A stretch of DNA of 64,000 nt from Chrysogorgia sp. JL179-B06 (Eukaryota > Cnidaria > Anthozoa > Scleralcyonacea > Chrysogorgiidae). The stretch is from assembly GCA_035772405.1 (NCBI GenBank), contig JAYKKM010000504.1, forward strand, positions 1,735,501 to 1,799,500. The letters are read 5' to 3'. How positions within the stretch are numbered: position 1 is the first letter of the stretch; each line of letters opens with the position of its first letter. The position numbers and the translations under genes were made by a program. Of this stretch, positions 48,201 through 60,476 are shown piece by piece. Under the pieces are notes generated by a model, which saw only the letters and a list, made by a program, of their open reading frames with translations, was not told the DNA's origin and searched no databases.

Positions 48201-49533
48201 TTAGTAAAGGCCTTTATATAGAGTTTTACGGATTCTGCTCTTGTACTTGTCAATTTTTAATTTTGTCTAGTCGAGAACTAATCGAGGGGGAAAGTGCTAG
48301 TCAAAATAAACAATCCAACTCTTCCGTCGTTTTGATTGTATTAAATATTTCTTAAATATTGACAAGGCTTAGAATTGTTATTTAAAACTTTGCATGGAGT
48401 TGTATTAATAATGAGAGACAACTGTGGACAGTCCCAATTATTAATTTTTTAAAAATATTGTTATTTGCTTAGCTTTTGTACTGTTTCCCTTCACTGCCAT
48501 CTTCAGTGCTATAGGGTATTATATGAAACGAAAATTGAGATGACTTTTTATTGATTTATTTGAAAGAACTCCTGAAACCTTAAAGAATGTCTTTTTACAG
48601 TTCTTGCATTATTTATCTCGTTCTTGAGTTTATTCAAGGTTGTGTAATATTTATTTCATAAGCTATCGATTGACCAGGTGGGAATCGTAATCTTAGGATA
48701 AGGCCAGCATAGTATTTTGACAAAAACCATTGTATTGAGTAAAACACACGAGTGAAATCATATTTATTATTGCAGTTCTTGCATTTTTTATCTCGTTCTT
48801 GAGTTATTTAAGGTTGTGTAATAATTATTTATTTATTTTGTATCAGAGGCAAGACACAACAAGATGTTTAGCCCTAGTCATGGTGTCTAACCCTAAAAAT
48901 GAATAAATATCAAATTACATATACTACTTCAAATGAAGGAATATCAAATTACATATATTATCCTATACATATTACTATCTGACGTCTACTGTACTGTTAT
49001 ATCACTTATTATATCATGTCCTTGATGTTGCATTTTTCGCAACTGGACCCGGTTTGGTCTTATAATGTATATATTTCAACATTTGAAATTTTGCTTCATC
49101 ATAACTCCTTAGAATATATAGGTTAGATACACGATCCAACAAGCAGAAACGCTTAAATTCTATCGTGTTTAAATAAATAAATATTATTATTATTATTATT
49201 ATTATCAGTTTTCGCACAGCTCATTATCTTATGGCTGGATTTCATTGATAAACATCAAGGCACATCCCGCACCCTTAGGTGTCTAGCACATGTCTAAAGA
49301 TTCTTGCAGTTCGCAACAAACAAGCTTTTCGAAGTATCTGGAAGTCAATTCTAATATCGAGCCCTCCTAGCCAGATATCGAAATGGTTGCTTACTGTTCC
49401 GATTGTTCCAATAATGATGGGTACAATTGTTACTTCTTTACATTGCCATATCCTCTTAATTTCTCTTTTCAGATCTTGATACTTTTCTACTTTTTCCTTT
49501 TCTTTCTGCAGAACTCTTGTATCAAATATTATT

Positions 49534-49598
<65 letters not shown>

Positions 49599-52500
49599 CT
49601 CAAAATCTCTTAAGGATATTCCTATGGTAACTACTTTGATCCAGCCAAGTGTTGCTCAGATATCGTTGATAATGTTCCGAAAGCTGAAAATGGAATTTAC
49701 TGGATCAAAACTGAAAAAGGTCCAAAGAAGGTAATTGATTAAGCATGATTATATTTCAGAAAATTAGCAATTATTCTATATTATTGATGATGAAGCCGAT
49801 AATAAAATTGAGGTTGTGTTATCTGCCGAAGCCGAAGGCTGGAAGGAAAACACAAAACTAGGCCTTGATACTTCTTGGCTTCATACCAAAACCATATTCA
49901 ATAATTGTTTTATTATACATTATTGTATAATCTGCATATCACTGAACAAATCCATATAAAACCCTTTTGAGATTAGTACATGTTGACCCAATATATAATT
50001 ATACCTTCAAATAATTCTACTGCTTATTTTGGTTGACCACAATTGGTAATTTGATTTGAATTTATCTTTCACCATGTCTAATATAATAAAGACATTTTCA
50101 CTCGTAAATGAAAAAAATCAATCAATTAAGCAATTCAATTAATAATAAAGGAACTATTTGTTAATAAACTTTAGCTCATGTTTCGCTCTCTTTGATGAAG
50201 CCGCAGTGGCGTCAGCTATGAATATAGGCGTTGAGCAAAATTTCCGAAATAAAAAATTATAAATTCAATATATAAATAATTTGAATAATTTAAGATAAAA
50301 AATAAAAACTCTCCATTTCCTTCCCTCTGCTCTGGCAGACATGAAGCTAAAATGAACTACTATCTGAACCGAAAACAAGAAACTTTGAAACTTGAATTTA
50401 TATATTTTAACGCTCTGTTGTCTCTGCACTGTAAAAACAGATTGATTAAAATTGACCATTTTTTATGGGTTGAAACAACCAAATGTATTGGTTGAAACAA
50501 CCAAACTAAGGTCATTTTAACCAAAATATTTGGTTATTTTAACCATTCAAATTGCTTAAATTCAAATTGAGTCAAATTGAGTCTGTAATAGAAATTGGCA
50601 ATAATAATCGATAACTATGTAATAAATTGGCGTCCAATTTTACTTCTAAATTGGGCCGGTAAAAGCCGAGTTTTCTTTCCAAATTTGTGTTTTATATTCC
50701 TGCCAATTCTAAGTTTATATTCAGACGACTTTCCCAAAAGACTTTAAAACGATAACGAAGATGTACGAAATAAAGTTTTATAATGTCAATTTAAAAGAAC
50801 ATTTTTAGAACCGTTGCACATAGTGAAAATGTGGGGACTACAGAATGACATATTATACTATTATTATGATAAAAAATGAAGACTTTTAGAACTGTTATAT
50901 TGCATTTAGTTCATGGGTTGCAAAGTTATGGGCGCTGCAGCTGCCTCCTTACCCCATAGGCTGCTACTGGTTTCAGTACAAAAATAACTGAATAACTATA
51001 CGACAAATGTATATTTCCAGACGACCTTGACCTACTAGCCATTGGCCGTCGGTTGACGTTATTTACCTATACAGACAACATACGGTGTCTGTTGGTAACT
51101 ACACGGTATCTCCAGGCTATCTGCAAAAAAACATCGACATAATAAATTATGTTGTTTCGCATTTATTAGTCATTTCCATATAACGCGACTGTATAGCTTG
51201 AATATGATCGTGATAAACCTTCTTCATACACACTTTTCACCGTGTCTGTAGGCTATCTACTAAAAAATCGACATCAATAATTAATGTTGTTTCGCATTTA
51301 TTCTCATTTCCATGAACGCGAATGATTCAGCCTTCTTCATACACACACTTCATGATTTAAGCTAGATTATGCGTAAGCTATTTAAACTATTTTAACTAGC
51401 TTATACTAGCTTATGCTAAATTGAAATTTTCCTCCTTCTTGGTAGGTTTGGTGTGATGTTTCTACTGATGGTGGAGGATTTATGTTAATCGGCGTCAAAA
51501 ACTCTTCTGTATCCTGGGATGTTCCTTCAGATTCTTTAACTGTTTACCCATCTGATACAAGACATTGGTCATCTGTGTTTGGTGACATGAACGTTCTGGA
51601 CTTTCGCATTCAATTTGCGACATCAAAAAGATTTATTGACACGAAAGCAAACTGGTAAATATGATATATACAATGATGAGTGATTATTTAAGAAATAAAA
51701 AACGTGTCGCGTGTGATTATCGAGTTATAATGGCACGAGAGATGCGTGTAAAACACGAGGCGATAGCCGAGTGTTTTACTACCTTCTCGAGTGCCATTAT
51801 AACTCGATAATCACACAAGACAAAGTTTTTTATTTCTTTTATAAAAGAACACCATTATTATTAACAATAAAGCCATGAAAAATGTAGATTTACCTGTTAT
51901 AAATGACGTTGCTATGTGTGTTGCTAGGAAGCCTACGATGAAAACACATTGGCGATTTTAGCGATGAAAATGCACTCAACGTTGCAGTTAAAACATTATG
52001 TTGTGTTAGTACCTTGATTATAGCCTTGTATCCAAGTATTCTTTGACTATCTTTTGTGATTTAAACTACTGAAAATCCGTCAAAAACGACAAAATCTACG
52101 CGAAGAATCACGTCAGCTTATGCTTATTGAGTTATAATGCACGGTTTTTGAGCTCAGTAGCCAATCAGATAGCGTGTTCTCGCTCATTTACTTCCGGTTA
52201 TTTTATAAACACATTTACGTTAGGAAAGAATTTGCTAGAAGACCTGGTGACGTTATTTAATGACGTCAATTAGACGTCATTAAATCACTTCACCAGACGA
52301 AATAAGTTTTCCTACATATTTCACACATAAGATATATTGGTTTTACCTTGAATTATTGTCCACTCAGGAAGTACATGGGGGACTAAATTACCAGTCCTTA
52401 GCAACCGGCTGTCTATAGGAACATCTGAACATGTGGACTCAGGTTGTAGTTTACTATTTCGATATGTATAAAATATCGAAACTAACGTTGTCGAAAGTAA

Positions 52501-55500
52501 AACGTTGAAGTAACGTGGCCGGTAGCTCAGTGATTACTAGCCATCGGAAAGTTTCAGGTGATCCCCGCTCAACGCTCAGGATTAAGGTATTCGGAAAGTT
52601 TCAGGTGATCCCCGCTCAACGCTCAGGATTAAGGAATTTTCCGGAGTTATTTACATCTTTAGAATAAATATGAAAGCTGCTATGTTCTCAAAAGAACTGG
52701 ATAAAATATGAAAAAGAGAAATAAGAGAACTTTACTATGTCGAAAAATAATTAAGTAAGAATACTTAATTGTTTCCATAGACGAGGTTTCGGACGATGTG
52801 TCCTTCTTCAGAACCGATATTATAGTTTGTACTTAGATATTCTTACAACTTTACATTTTGTACAGCCAGGGCTGCCTAGATGGGGTAGATCATTTTTAAT
52901 CAATTCCATAGGTCGGAATTTAATCAGTAACATTGAATGGTCAATTGATTGTAGAATTTATTGTTACAGGATCTCTTTTGATACTAGTATATTTTTATAC
53001 TGACTGGGTTATCCTGTATAAATAAAAGTTTACCTATATATCAATAAAAATGTACTATTTTTACTCAACTTGAATTTGGTAATATCAATTTTAAATTATA
53101 TTGTTCATTTTTTCTTTTAATATGATGTAGTATATGTTTTCAAAATGAACATAAATTCATAAATGGTCAAAATTATTTGGACACTACTAAGGCGATATAA
53201 CCAAATTCACGTTCACAATGCATGAGATGTTATGCCCCCCACTCCCACCTCAATGTTGTATTTGGTGAAAACTATTCGCAGGTTCCTATAACATTGTACA
53301 ACATTGTATTGGGAGAAGGGGGCATGGTACATATATAATATATCTAAAATATGTTAGTATCTACAAGGGAGACGCTTATGCAAGAATTTATGCTTGCAAT
53401 TTTGTCCAGGATAATAGATCCCAATCCTAACAACCCCCCGCCTTAAGTGTCATCTTAAAATAATCCCCGTGAGATCTTGCTAAGTTGGTAATAATGACGT
53501 TCTGGTTTGGTGTAACCTAACTGAATCACCTAACCTTATAATTAACCCTAATCCTAACCCTAACCCCTAGGGGCATGCGTAAACGTATATAGTAACGTCA
53601 GGCATGATGCTTGTGGGATTCTCATGATCCTACAAATATTACTGATTATTGGTAATTCTAGGTAGGAGGACATGTTGGCCATGTTCTGTCTCACTTTTTA
53701 GATAGAAGGCTTTGTTTTACTTCACGTTTTTCTCGGCCAAAGACCAGAACATTATCCTCCAGTTATACATAGAGAGGAAGGAGCTACCATTTTGCACCGC
53801 TCGTTTCTTGGTGGACATGTGTATAGCAAGATCTTAACAAATCAATAACATCAAGCTGTACTGAAACTTTTTCTTGAATATTAAGGTATTATCGATTCTG
53901 CTCTACTCGAAAATTGACAAAATTATTACTGCATAACGACGGTGGCTGCAGTAATCATTATCCTGGAATTGGAAATATATCTTACATTAAAGATCTTAGG
54001 AACAACAAGATTGTTACAAGTAACTTTCAGTGTTCAAGATTCGGCTCACATTTTCTAAAAACATTAGGATGGGTAAGTTAACAAATTAAATTACAGTATA
54101 ACCTAGTGTAAATTTATAGCAACCAATCTTATTATTTAAACAAATCTACAAATTACACTTGTCAGTCATTACATTTAAGCTGAGGCTAAACGTTGGAACA
54201 ATGTTGTACAACATAGGTCAACATTTGCTGGTCCAACAATGTTATAGACTGTTTAGCATCCCATGTTGGGCAATGTTGTACAACATAGGCCAACATTTGC
54301 TGGTCCAACAATGTTAGACTGTTTAGCTCCCCATGTTGGGCAATATTGTACAACATAGGTCAACATTTGCTGGTCCAACAATGTTAGACTGTTTAGCTCC
54401 CCATGTTGGGCAATGTTGTATAACAATTTTTGTGATTCAACATTTGTTGGGAGAAATGTTTTACCAAGATCAAACTTTCATCAAACATCAGATTGGTCAG
54501 AACATCCAAAAGTTCGAACGTTTAGTCAGGTTTCCAGCAATGTGGAAACAATTTAGAAATTAACAACCAATCATATCTAACATACCAACCATACATAAAA
54601 TTTAATAATTCTCAGGTCACAGTCAGGCAATTTGCTGAAAGTGATACGTGAATTTTTAATTTCTGTGAAATTTTCTTTACTATTTTTCGTTGTTAAGAAT
54701 GTTTAGAACACACTTTCATTTCTGTTATTTTCTAAAAAAAATTAGAACGTTTTTCATCAAAAACAACCAATTTGTTAAAAGATCTTTTACAGAGACTGGG
54801 CAACACACAGCAACACCTTGACGTCACACCAAGTCACGTGCAGTATTTAGCCACGTCTGGAAGTGACCACCTTTTAGCTGAAACACGCGTTCTTTTATAG
54901 CCTATTTCAGTGGTATAATAACGTTTTAAAGAATTTTTATGTTTAATATGTTCTAAATGCATATTGAACATTTAAAAACTGCAACAAATTGTTTTGTGTC
55001 ATAGTCACTTTAAGCACTCTCGCAGCTACGCATGCACACAATCGCCGTCAGCTTGTTTGCTCAACTAACGATATGACAATCTAAACTGTTTAACACTGTT
55101 TTTCACACCGTTTGACACGCTTATTTCCTAAAATAAAATAAGCTATTTTGTTTACTATTCAAAAATTCCTCCGATGTAGTGACAACATCACAAGAAAACA
55201 TTTAATTTCCGGGTCAATTTTCAATCGAGACTGTAATTGGAATCAGTTTCTAGTGATGCATGTTGACCAAAGTACAATCTTTGCGTCTTCCAAATTGGTT
55301 CGCAAAAGATTCTTCCCAAAAACATATGCTGAGCAGCAATTTGTACTATACCTATTTGGCCATCAAAAGAACTCAAAGCTAAGGATTATTTCTCAATTAT
55401 GCGAACATATAGCAAAGGTAAGCCCCATGTATCAGCATCCAAATTATCCTTATTTGTCTCCAAACATTGCTTAATATTGGTATAATAGCCATTGATATTA

Positions 55501-57864
55501 TCAGGAGAAATTAGGGCTACTGCGAGGGCTACTACCAGTGGAAAATCAGGTTGAGAAATTTTCCATTAAAGCATCAGATAACTACGTTTACTTAATATTT
55601 TAAAAGGGGAACTGTGGTCAAAAAATAAATACTTTTAAATAAAAGACATTAAAGTACAATGTTTAGAAATGTTAATAGTTTTACGGTATTTTCTCTTTTC
55701 ATTCTCGTATTTTATACTCCTGCAGGGCGTCCATTTAGAGTTTACTCGACGGTGCAAAGTTGTTGTACAGCGGTGGTTTCTTTCTTAATTTTGACATCAT
55801 TGAGTGCAAGAAAGAAAAGCACTCAGTAGCGTCAAAATTGTAAGAGTAAGTACATCATCTTATGAATGAATCTAATCCTAACCTTAAACCCAACCCTAAT
55901 CCTAACCCCAAACCTAAACCAAACTCTAATCCTAACAATAGCCCATAAGATGAAGTATCTACAATTGAAAAATGCCGCTGTACACAAATTGTGAGCCGTC
56001 GAGCAAAATCTAAAATGGCGTGGTCCAGAAGCATCAATTACGAGAATGAAAACGTTATTTCTCGAGAACAACAACTGTTAATTTGTATTGCTTATAGTAA
56101 TTGTATTCTTCCTCTCATAGGGAAAAATGAATGCATGTTTGGGAAAACCTTGTCCGGAAGGATACGCACACATAGCAGGATATAGATATGACAGTGCCGG
56201 TTCGTTTAGGTAAGGATTTAATAGCTATTAATATAATTGGCTATAATTTAACTGTCAAAGACTCTGAGCTCGTCTGGTATAACTCCGAGACACATTTCCG
56301 TCGAATTATTTGTCTGAGTTGGACGGATAATGCGAGTACGTGAGTCGAATATAATTGTGGCTGTCGAATTTATTCGAGTGATACGTCGACGTTGGGACTA
56401 ATATAATAGAAGCAATTATATTCGTCTTTTTATATGTAGGCATCGTTTAGAAAATCATTCTCAATACAATTAAAAGCCAGAACGTTGTCCCAGATTGCGA
56501 CTTTCTTGTCTTTTCTTTGTCCTTTCCGATACGTAGAAGATATAGCAGTTACAGAAGTCAGAAAAACGAGATTGACTTTTCTTTTAGTCTTGCATCAAAT
56601 TTGCCGACAAATGGGCGTGGTCATTGGGTGTGGTCATTCAAAATTAACCACAAACCCACAATGTTCTTGGACATTAACTAAGGAAGAAAAAGACATCAAA
56701 GATATTCATTCAAGTTGCTAAAAGGATTGTGAATTTGATAACTATAGTTCTTCACTACTAAGTTATTCTACAGTTATGGATCAGCTGGTTTTGAATAGTA
56801 ATTTGCCGACAAATGCTGGTTTGAGATTCATTTGCCTACTTCGGTTTTAGTGGGAGATAACACACACCTAGCTCCCCTTCGCAACGACACTGAGTACGGC
56901 TTCTAACAAAGGCGTACATCCCACGTGTCTTAAAATTAATTGTATTCGGGCGAATTAGTAGTCTTGTCATTCGGGAAAAAATGAACTTGTCATAATCTCT
57001 CAAACGAACCTGCATTTCGAGTTGATTTTCTTTGTTTTCCTTTATTGGCAGAAATGAACCAATAATTTCATAAATTTAAATTGCCAAATCAAGCCGAGTT
57101 AAAATGGTACATATAGTTATAAATAAATTGAAGAATTAACACAAAATGACGAAAGAAGACCTCAAAATATTCTTGAGAAAAACAGGTTAACGAACGATTT
57201 CTTTTTACCGTTTTTCCCATTTTCAGACAACTGATGTCACTATTAGGTTATAGAGCATTACTAAATCCTTTTTCGTTGGATGACTTCTTTCGTTCTTTAA
57301 AATGATTGCGCAACCGAGCAAAGCAAAACCTAAAATACAATTTCGTGAAAAGTCCTGGAACTGCTAAAGTGAAAAATACCTTAAAATTCACCACGAATAT
57401 CTATATTATAGACGATACGTGGACGATCGTCAAGCTCATATCCTCAGAAAAATGATTCTGAGTCGCGTACATACATGTATATAGTGATTGCCGCATAGGC
57501 AGCACATATATCAATCGAACCAGTACATCATTGTAACCTTCGCTCTCCATCTGAGTCTCGTTGGCTCAATGGTTAGAGCGTCTCACCGGTAATCAGAAGG
57601 TTACAGGTTCGATTCCTTATTTATATTACGTCCTTATATTACGTCCCACATTCATTATTATATAAACAATTATTCTAATTGCTCTCGTCAATTATATCAT
57701 TCAACTTTGCTTCGCTCCTCGTCGACTATTAGCTCATATATAAAAATCAAATAAAGTATTCATATTCAATTTCTGGTATTTTTATTTACAGTTACAGTGT
57801 TAAGTCTACAAGATCAGGAATACGTCATAACTCAACTGCATTCATTGGTTGTGATCAAGGAGAG
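43546..57864 (+). CDS. Secreted protein with fibrinogen-like N-terminal signature (3' end outside window)
   Basis: Exons: 1 (43546-43620 or the identical 45677-45751), 47580-47718, 49615-49730, 51446-51654, 53886-54072, 56121-56209 and 57792-57864. All borders are GT-AG and phases match, giving 296 codons without a stop. Exon 1 is a signal peptide (MPLTLNAWLVVGLAGALVS). Then CNQIKRGAFVLIKDRLDED, KCCSDIVDN, ENGIYWIKTEKGPKKVWCD and VSTDGGGFMLIG; the last two resemble the start of a fibrinogen-related domain (GxYxI...VxCDMxTDGGGW). Later exons carry Cys motifs (RFCSTR, GGCSNHYPGIG, FQCSRFG, ACLGKPCPEGYAHIAGYRYD, TAFIGCDQGE) and not the usual fibrinogen core. Cnidarian secreted and skeletal-matrix proteins of this general sort exist, but that link is from memory and unconfirmed. 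Extracellular by inference. Confidence 0.78.
45226..45427 (+). pseudogene. Dispersed gene fragment (ETTDQANSDAQLR motif), copy 2, at the duplication junction
   Basis: Reads SSRCSSTYSKPDLMQSSPAT, SALETTDQANSDAQLRIENQ and on to FNFHGCTVS then TAA at about 45428. It fills exactly the spacer between duplication units A and B. Homologous to 31550-31835. Confidence 0.55.
45428..47306. repeat. Tandem duplication, unit B (~1.9 kb)
   Basis: Second copy of 43297-45225 with small indels; contains exon 1 copy B. Confidence 0.95.
45677..45751 (+). CDS. Signal-peptide exon 1, copy B
   Basis: Identical over all 75 coding bases to 43546-43620, with the same donor, although the flanks have diverged. Either copy splices in phase to 47580. 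Confidence 0.7.
47580..47718 (+). CDS. Secreted-protein exon 2
   Basis: Acceptor atgatag, donor gtaggt; 46 codons plus one base. GKASYDPGVCNQIKRGAFVL through RERQQFRWVMLN. Confidence 0.75.
47775..48160. repeat. Diverged copy of the Gypsy-gag MITE, opposite orientation
   Basis: Shares aaaacacggcacacggtaat, gacaagcgccagg, ctctgcgattggtgg and caatttttgatgttttt with the reverse complement of 36534-36979. The ends are degraded. Confidence 0.75.
48161..49614. other. Intron: AT-rich, SINE fragment and ATT microsatellites
   Basis: About 49035-49080 matches the 276-bp tandem unit in reverse orientation. (ATT)n tracts lie at about 49177-49206 and 49527-49600, the latter ending about 14 bp before a splice acceptor. 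Otherwise nothing recognised. Confidence 0.6.
49615..49730 (+). CDS. Secreted-protein exon 3
   Basis: Acceptor cttaag, donor gtaatt. YSYGNYFDPAKCCSDIVDN then ENGIYWIKTEKGPKK. Confidence 0.78.
49731..51445. other. Intron with short repeats
   Basis: 50455-50545 holds repeated ggttgaaacaaccaaa dyads, also seen at 58245-58320 and 58835-58900. 51105-51190 and 51240-51330 are diverged direct copies (gttgtttcgcatttatt). No exon recognised. Confidence 0.5.
51446..51654 (+). CDS. Secreted-protein exon 4 (fibrinogen-like start)
   Basis: Acceptor ggtag, donor gtaaat. VWCDVSTDGGGFMLIGVKNS, then DVPSDSLTVYPSDTRHWSSV, then FRIQFATSKRFIDTKAN plus a split Trp codon. Confidence 0.82.
51690..52215. repeat. 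~520-bp DNA-element copy with palindromic end
   Basis: Contains attatcgagttataatggca in both orientations around a gtgttttac hairpin, then a body ending cattTACTTCCGGTTATTTTATAA. An inverted copy lies at 61885-62430. Confidence 0.85.
52515..52635. repeat. Half tRNA-like fragment and a direct duplication
   Basis: ggccggtagctcagtgatta resembles a tRNA A-box half. tcggaaagtttcaggtgatc then cccgctcaacgctcaggatt occurs twice in tandem. Confidence 0.55.
52787..52811 (-). ncRNA. Hammerhead-like core, Penelope relic
   Basis: Minus strand: CTGAAGA, stem GGAC/GTCC with loop ACATC, GAAA, then CCTCGTC offering a minimal stem III and a GUC site. Stem I is not evident. Confidence 0.45.
52812..53885. other. 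Intron, nothing recognised beyond CCTAA-like words
   Basis: ctaatcctaaccctaacccc at about 53550 resembles degenerate telomere-type repeat. No exon seen. Confidence 0.4.
53886..54072 (+). CDS. Secreted-protein exon 5
   Basis: First base completes Trp; YYRFCSTRKLTKLLLHND, GGCSNHYPGIGNISYI, FQCSRFGSHFLKTLGW. Donor gtaagt. Confidence 0.8.
54196..54430. repeat. ~77-bp tandem repeat, three copies
   Basis: Unit contains acaacataggtcaacatttg, ctggtccaacaatgtta, gactgtttagc and ccatgttgggcaatgttgt. Confidence 0.93.
54440..55607. other. Intron, nothing recognised
   Basis: Includes a 108-codon open frame (55148-55474) with no recognisable domain or splice support. Confidence 0.35.
55608..56075. repeat. 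Foldback MITE (CTCGACGG family) with internal CCTAA-rich foldback
   Basis: tactcgacggtgcaaag and gagccgtcgagcaaaa are inverted ends. The middle (55840-55960) is a second inverted piece (tacatcatcttatg / cataagatgaagta) around cctaaccttaaaccc-type sequence. Confidence 0.75.
56121..56209 (+). CDS. Secreted-protein exon 6
   Basis: Acceptor ctcatag, donor gtaagg. GKMNACLGKPCPEGYAHIAG then YRYDSAGSF. Confidence 0.82.
56210..57548. other. Intron, nothing recognised
   Basis: Short open frames only; no repeat end that I can support. Confidence 0.35.
57549..57625 (+). repeat. tRNA-derived SINE fragment
   Basis: ctcgttggctcaatggttag (A box), ccggtaatcagaaggttac, aggttcgattcct (B box). The acceptor stem cannot close, so this is not a functional tRNA. 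Confidence 0.65.
57792..57864 (+). CDS. Secreted-protein exon 7
   Basis: First base completes Ser; YSVKSTRSGIRHNSTAFIGC then DQGE; donor gtattt. The next exon is not found by 64000. Confidence 0.78.
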
Positions 57865-58235
57865 GTATTTTTAATTAATTCAAATTGAATATCCATACGT
57901 GCACGGCCACAAATATTTTTTGGAAAATTTAGAAAGTTACTTAATGTATGTACTCAAGATAAAGAACAGTAAATACATTGCCCTGACGAGCAAATACATT
58001 GCCCTAGTTAGCAGCTCAGACCATGTATAATCCTAACCCATAACCATAATCCTTACCCATAATAACCTATCCACTCATCACTTCCGATACAATATTCTGC
58101 TGCTAGAGAACTTTGACCTAATTGAAACGTTGATGATATACTTGTGCGTTATACTAGAGATTTTATCAACTTTTCAGGAAAGAAAGCGAAATTTCCGATT
58201 TCACGTCACACTTTGGACAATCAAACCATTATACA

Positions 58236-58912
58236 CTGTAATTATACATTGTACATTGGTTGAAACAACCGATTTAATAGGTTGTCTCAGACTCATGCTT
58301 ATCTGACCGGTTAAAATAACCAAATATTTTGATTAACCAATATGACAAGATGAGCCCGGAGAAAGTGTGTAATTTTGCGCTTTGTGCATTGTGGGACATA
58401 TACCTCAATAATTGAGGTGACTGTCCCATGATGCCTAGCGGTCAACCTCGGAAAACTAGCTATCGAGCAGCCTGCGACAAGATAATCTTTGAGAAATTTA
58501 ACTGAGATTGTTATGTAACTCGGCGCTGAAACGGAGGATATATTCAAGTTTTGTATTCAGGCGAACTATTCTTGGATTTAAAACTATTCATTTTCTTCTT
58601 CCAAAATAGAATTCCGTTTCAAATAGATCAAAATATTTATCGCTTGCTTTGAATAAAAACGTGTTCGCTGACAGCAGTCTTGAGTTCAAGTGATTCTCTG
58701 ACCGTGTAACCATAGAAACAACCTCATTAATCAACCAATCACGGTAAAGTATCTATGAACACATCCCATCACACTTTGCGAGCATAAATTACACACTTTC
58801 TCCGGGCGCGTCTTCTAATGAATTTAATTTGGTTGTTTCAACCCGTAAAATAGGTCAATTGGTGAATCTGAACCAAATTTAATTGGTTGTTTTAACGAGT
58901 CTGTATTTACTT
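58236..58912. repeat. MITE-like element with GGTTGAAACAACC ends
   Basis: gtacattggttgaaacaacc on the left and ggttgttttaacgag on the right, with internal copies of ggttgtttcaaccc. Related to 50455-50545. Confidence 0.55.
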
Positions 58913-59077
58913 TATTTACTCAAACTCAAATCATAAAACATTTTTGCCATTCAACTATATTCGCTTCTTGTAAAATCTATATCAGTAATATGGTATTTGT
59001 GTATAGACACTTTAAGTGGGAGATTTTTCTCTGCTCTGCACTGCACATTACCACCAATGTTCCAACGAAGGTTTTTT

Positions 59078-59946
59078 AGGGGCTGATTACATAGAGAAAT
59101 TGCAGCCTGGGCTGAGATTTCAGCCCGGCTACTTAGGTATGGTAAATTACGGAGTATGGAAAATCATTTAAATGGCTTTGTTTTTATGCCATATGTGTTA
59201 CCGCTTGACCGCTTTCGACACCGTGATTTCTGATAGGGGTATCTAGTACGTATTCCTTATAAGGAAGCGCAAATAGAAGGCATTGACGAGCAAATAGAGT
59301 GAATTAACGAGCAAATAGCTGACACGTTCAACCCTCGTACCAGCCTCCTAGTTAATTGGATTGTAACCGACCCCAAAACAACAAAGGTCCTAACCCTTTG
59401 GCAAACGTTTTCTTGAGAAATAAACCACCCCCAAAGCTATAGAATATATCAAAGGAAAGTTAATTTATCTATTTACAACATGCGTACAGTTTTATCCCGA
59501 TAGCTAACTTAGTTCTCTTTAAAAGCGCGGATAATCGAACATGCCAAAATATAATTTTCCTAATACGGATACCATCTTGTAAACAAAAACACGGCTGTCT
59601 TCGACGAACGTTTTCTTGAGAAATAATCAACTCCCAAAGCTACAATATATATTAAAACAAAGATAAATTATCTGTTTACAATATGCGTACAGCTTATCCT
59701 GCTAGCGAACGTAGTTTTCTTAAAAATAGCGGATAATCGAACATATCGTAACGTGTTAATAATCCCACATCCAGTGGGCTGGTACGAGTGCCATGTATTT
59801 GTTCGTTAATGCCTTCTATTTGCTCGTCAATGCCTTCTATTTGCTCGTCGGTCACTTCCTTATATGGAATACGTACTAGAAGTACATATGTGATTTCTAT
59901 TCTCCCTCTTTACCATACCTCAGTATTTCTCCATGTAATCAGCCCC
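59078..59946. mobile_element. ~870-bp nested MITE with GGGGCTGATTACAT ends
   Basis: taggggctgattacatagag mirrors ctccatgtaatcagccccta. Inside is a second inverted pair (gtacgtattccttataagga, gagcaaatagaaggc), and inside that two direct copies of about 150 bp (59405-59545, 59608-59750). Confidence 0.8.
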
Positions 59947-60476
59947 TAATTAGAAACGGTTTATCAATGGTTGGTCGTTGGCTAATATATTCGAAACAAT
60001 GGAATAATACTCTACTACAACAATTGATTTATTGCCATTAAACACAGGGCCAAAGCAACTGGGGGCTTGCAGCCTCTCGAATCATTATTGAAATAATAAT
60101 TATAGTTATAAACTTATCAGACCATGCATATTCTTTTGTTCTTCGTCGGTTTTTAACTTTTCCGTAATACCTTCATTCTAAAAGAAGGGGGTGGTATTTG
60201 ATTTCTTCGCGGGAAATTCGGGGTTGAAAGTTATTACGGCAAAATAAAAACCGGGCACCAGGTTATTACGGAAAAGTAAAAACCGCTTACCCCGGTTATT
60301 ACGCAAAAATAATAACCTCGGACCAATTTATCTTGAAAATTAGCATAACAAATATTTATTGTATTTGGAACAAAACATCCACCCATGCATACACACAACA
60401 TACATACACAGAACATCAATCAAAGTCAAATCCACACAAGTATTCTACACACAAAGTTATTGAGTAAAAGTCCGAT

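Noticed and set aside
53540..53575. Interstitial telomere (CCCTAA)n
   Set aside because: Only a few degenerate units; similar words occur inside MITEs in this window, so a telomere origin is not supported.
55148..55474. 108-codon open frame
   Set aside because: No domain, no splice support, inside an intron of the secreted-protein gene.
57549..57625. Functional tRNA gene
   Set aside because: The 3' acceptor strand does not pair with the 5' strand; A and B boxes only.
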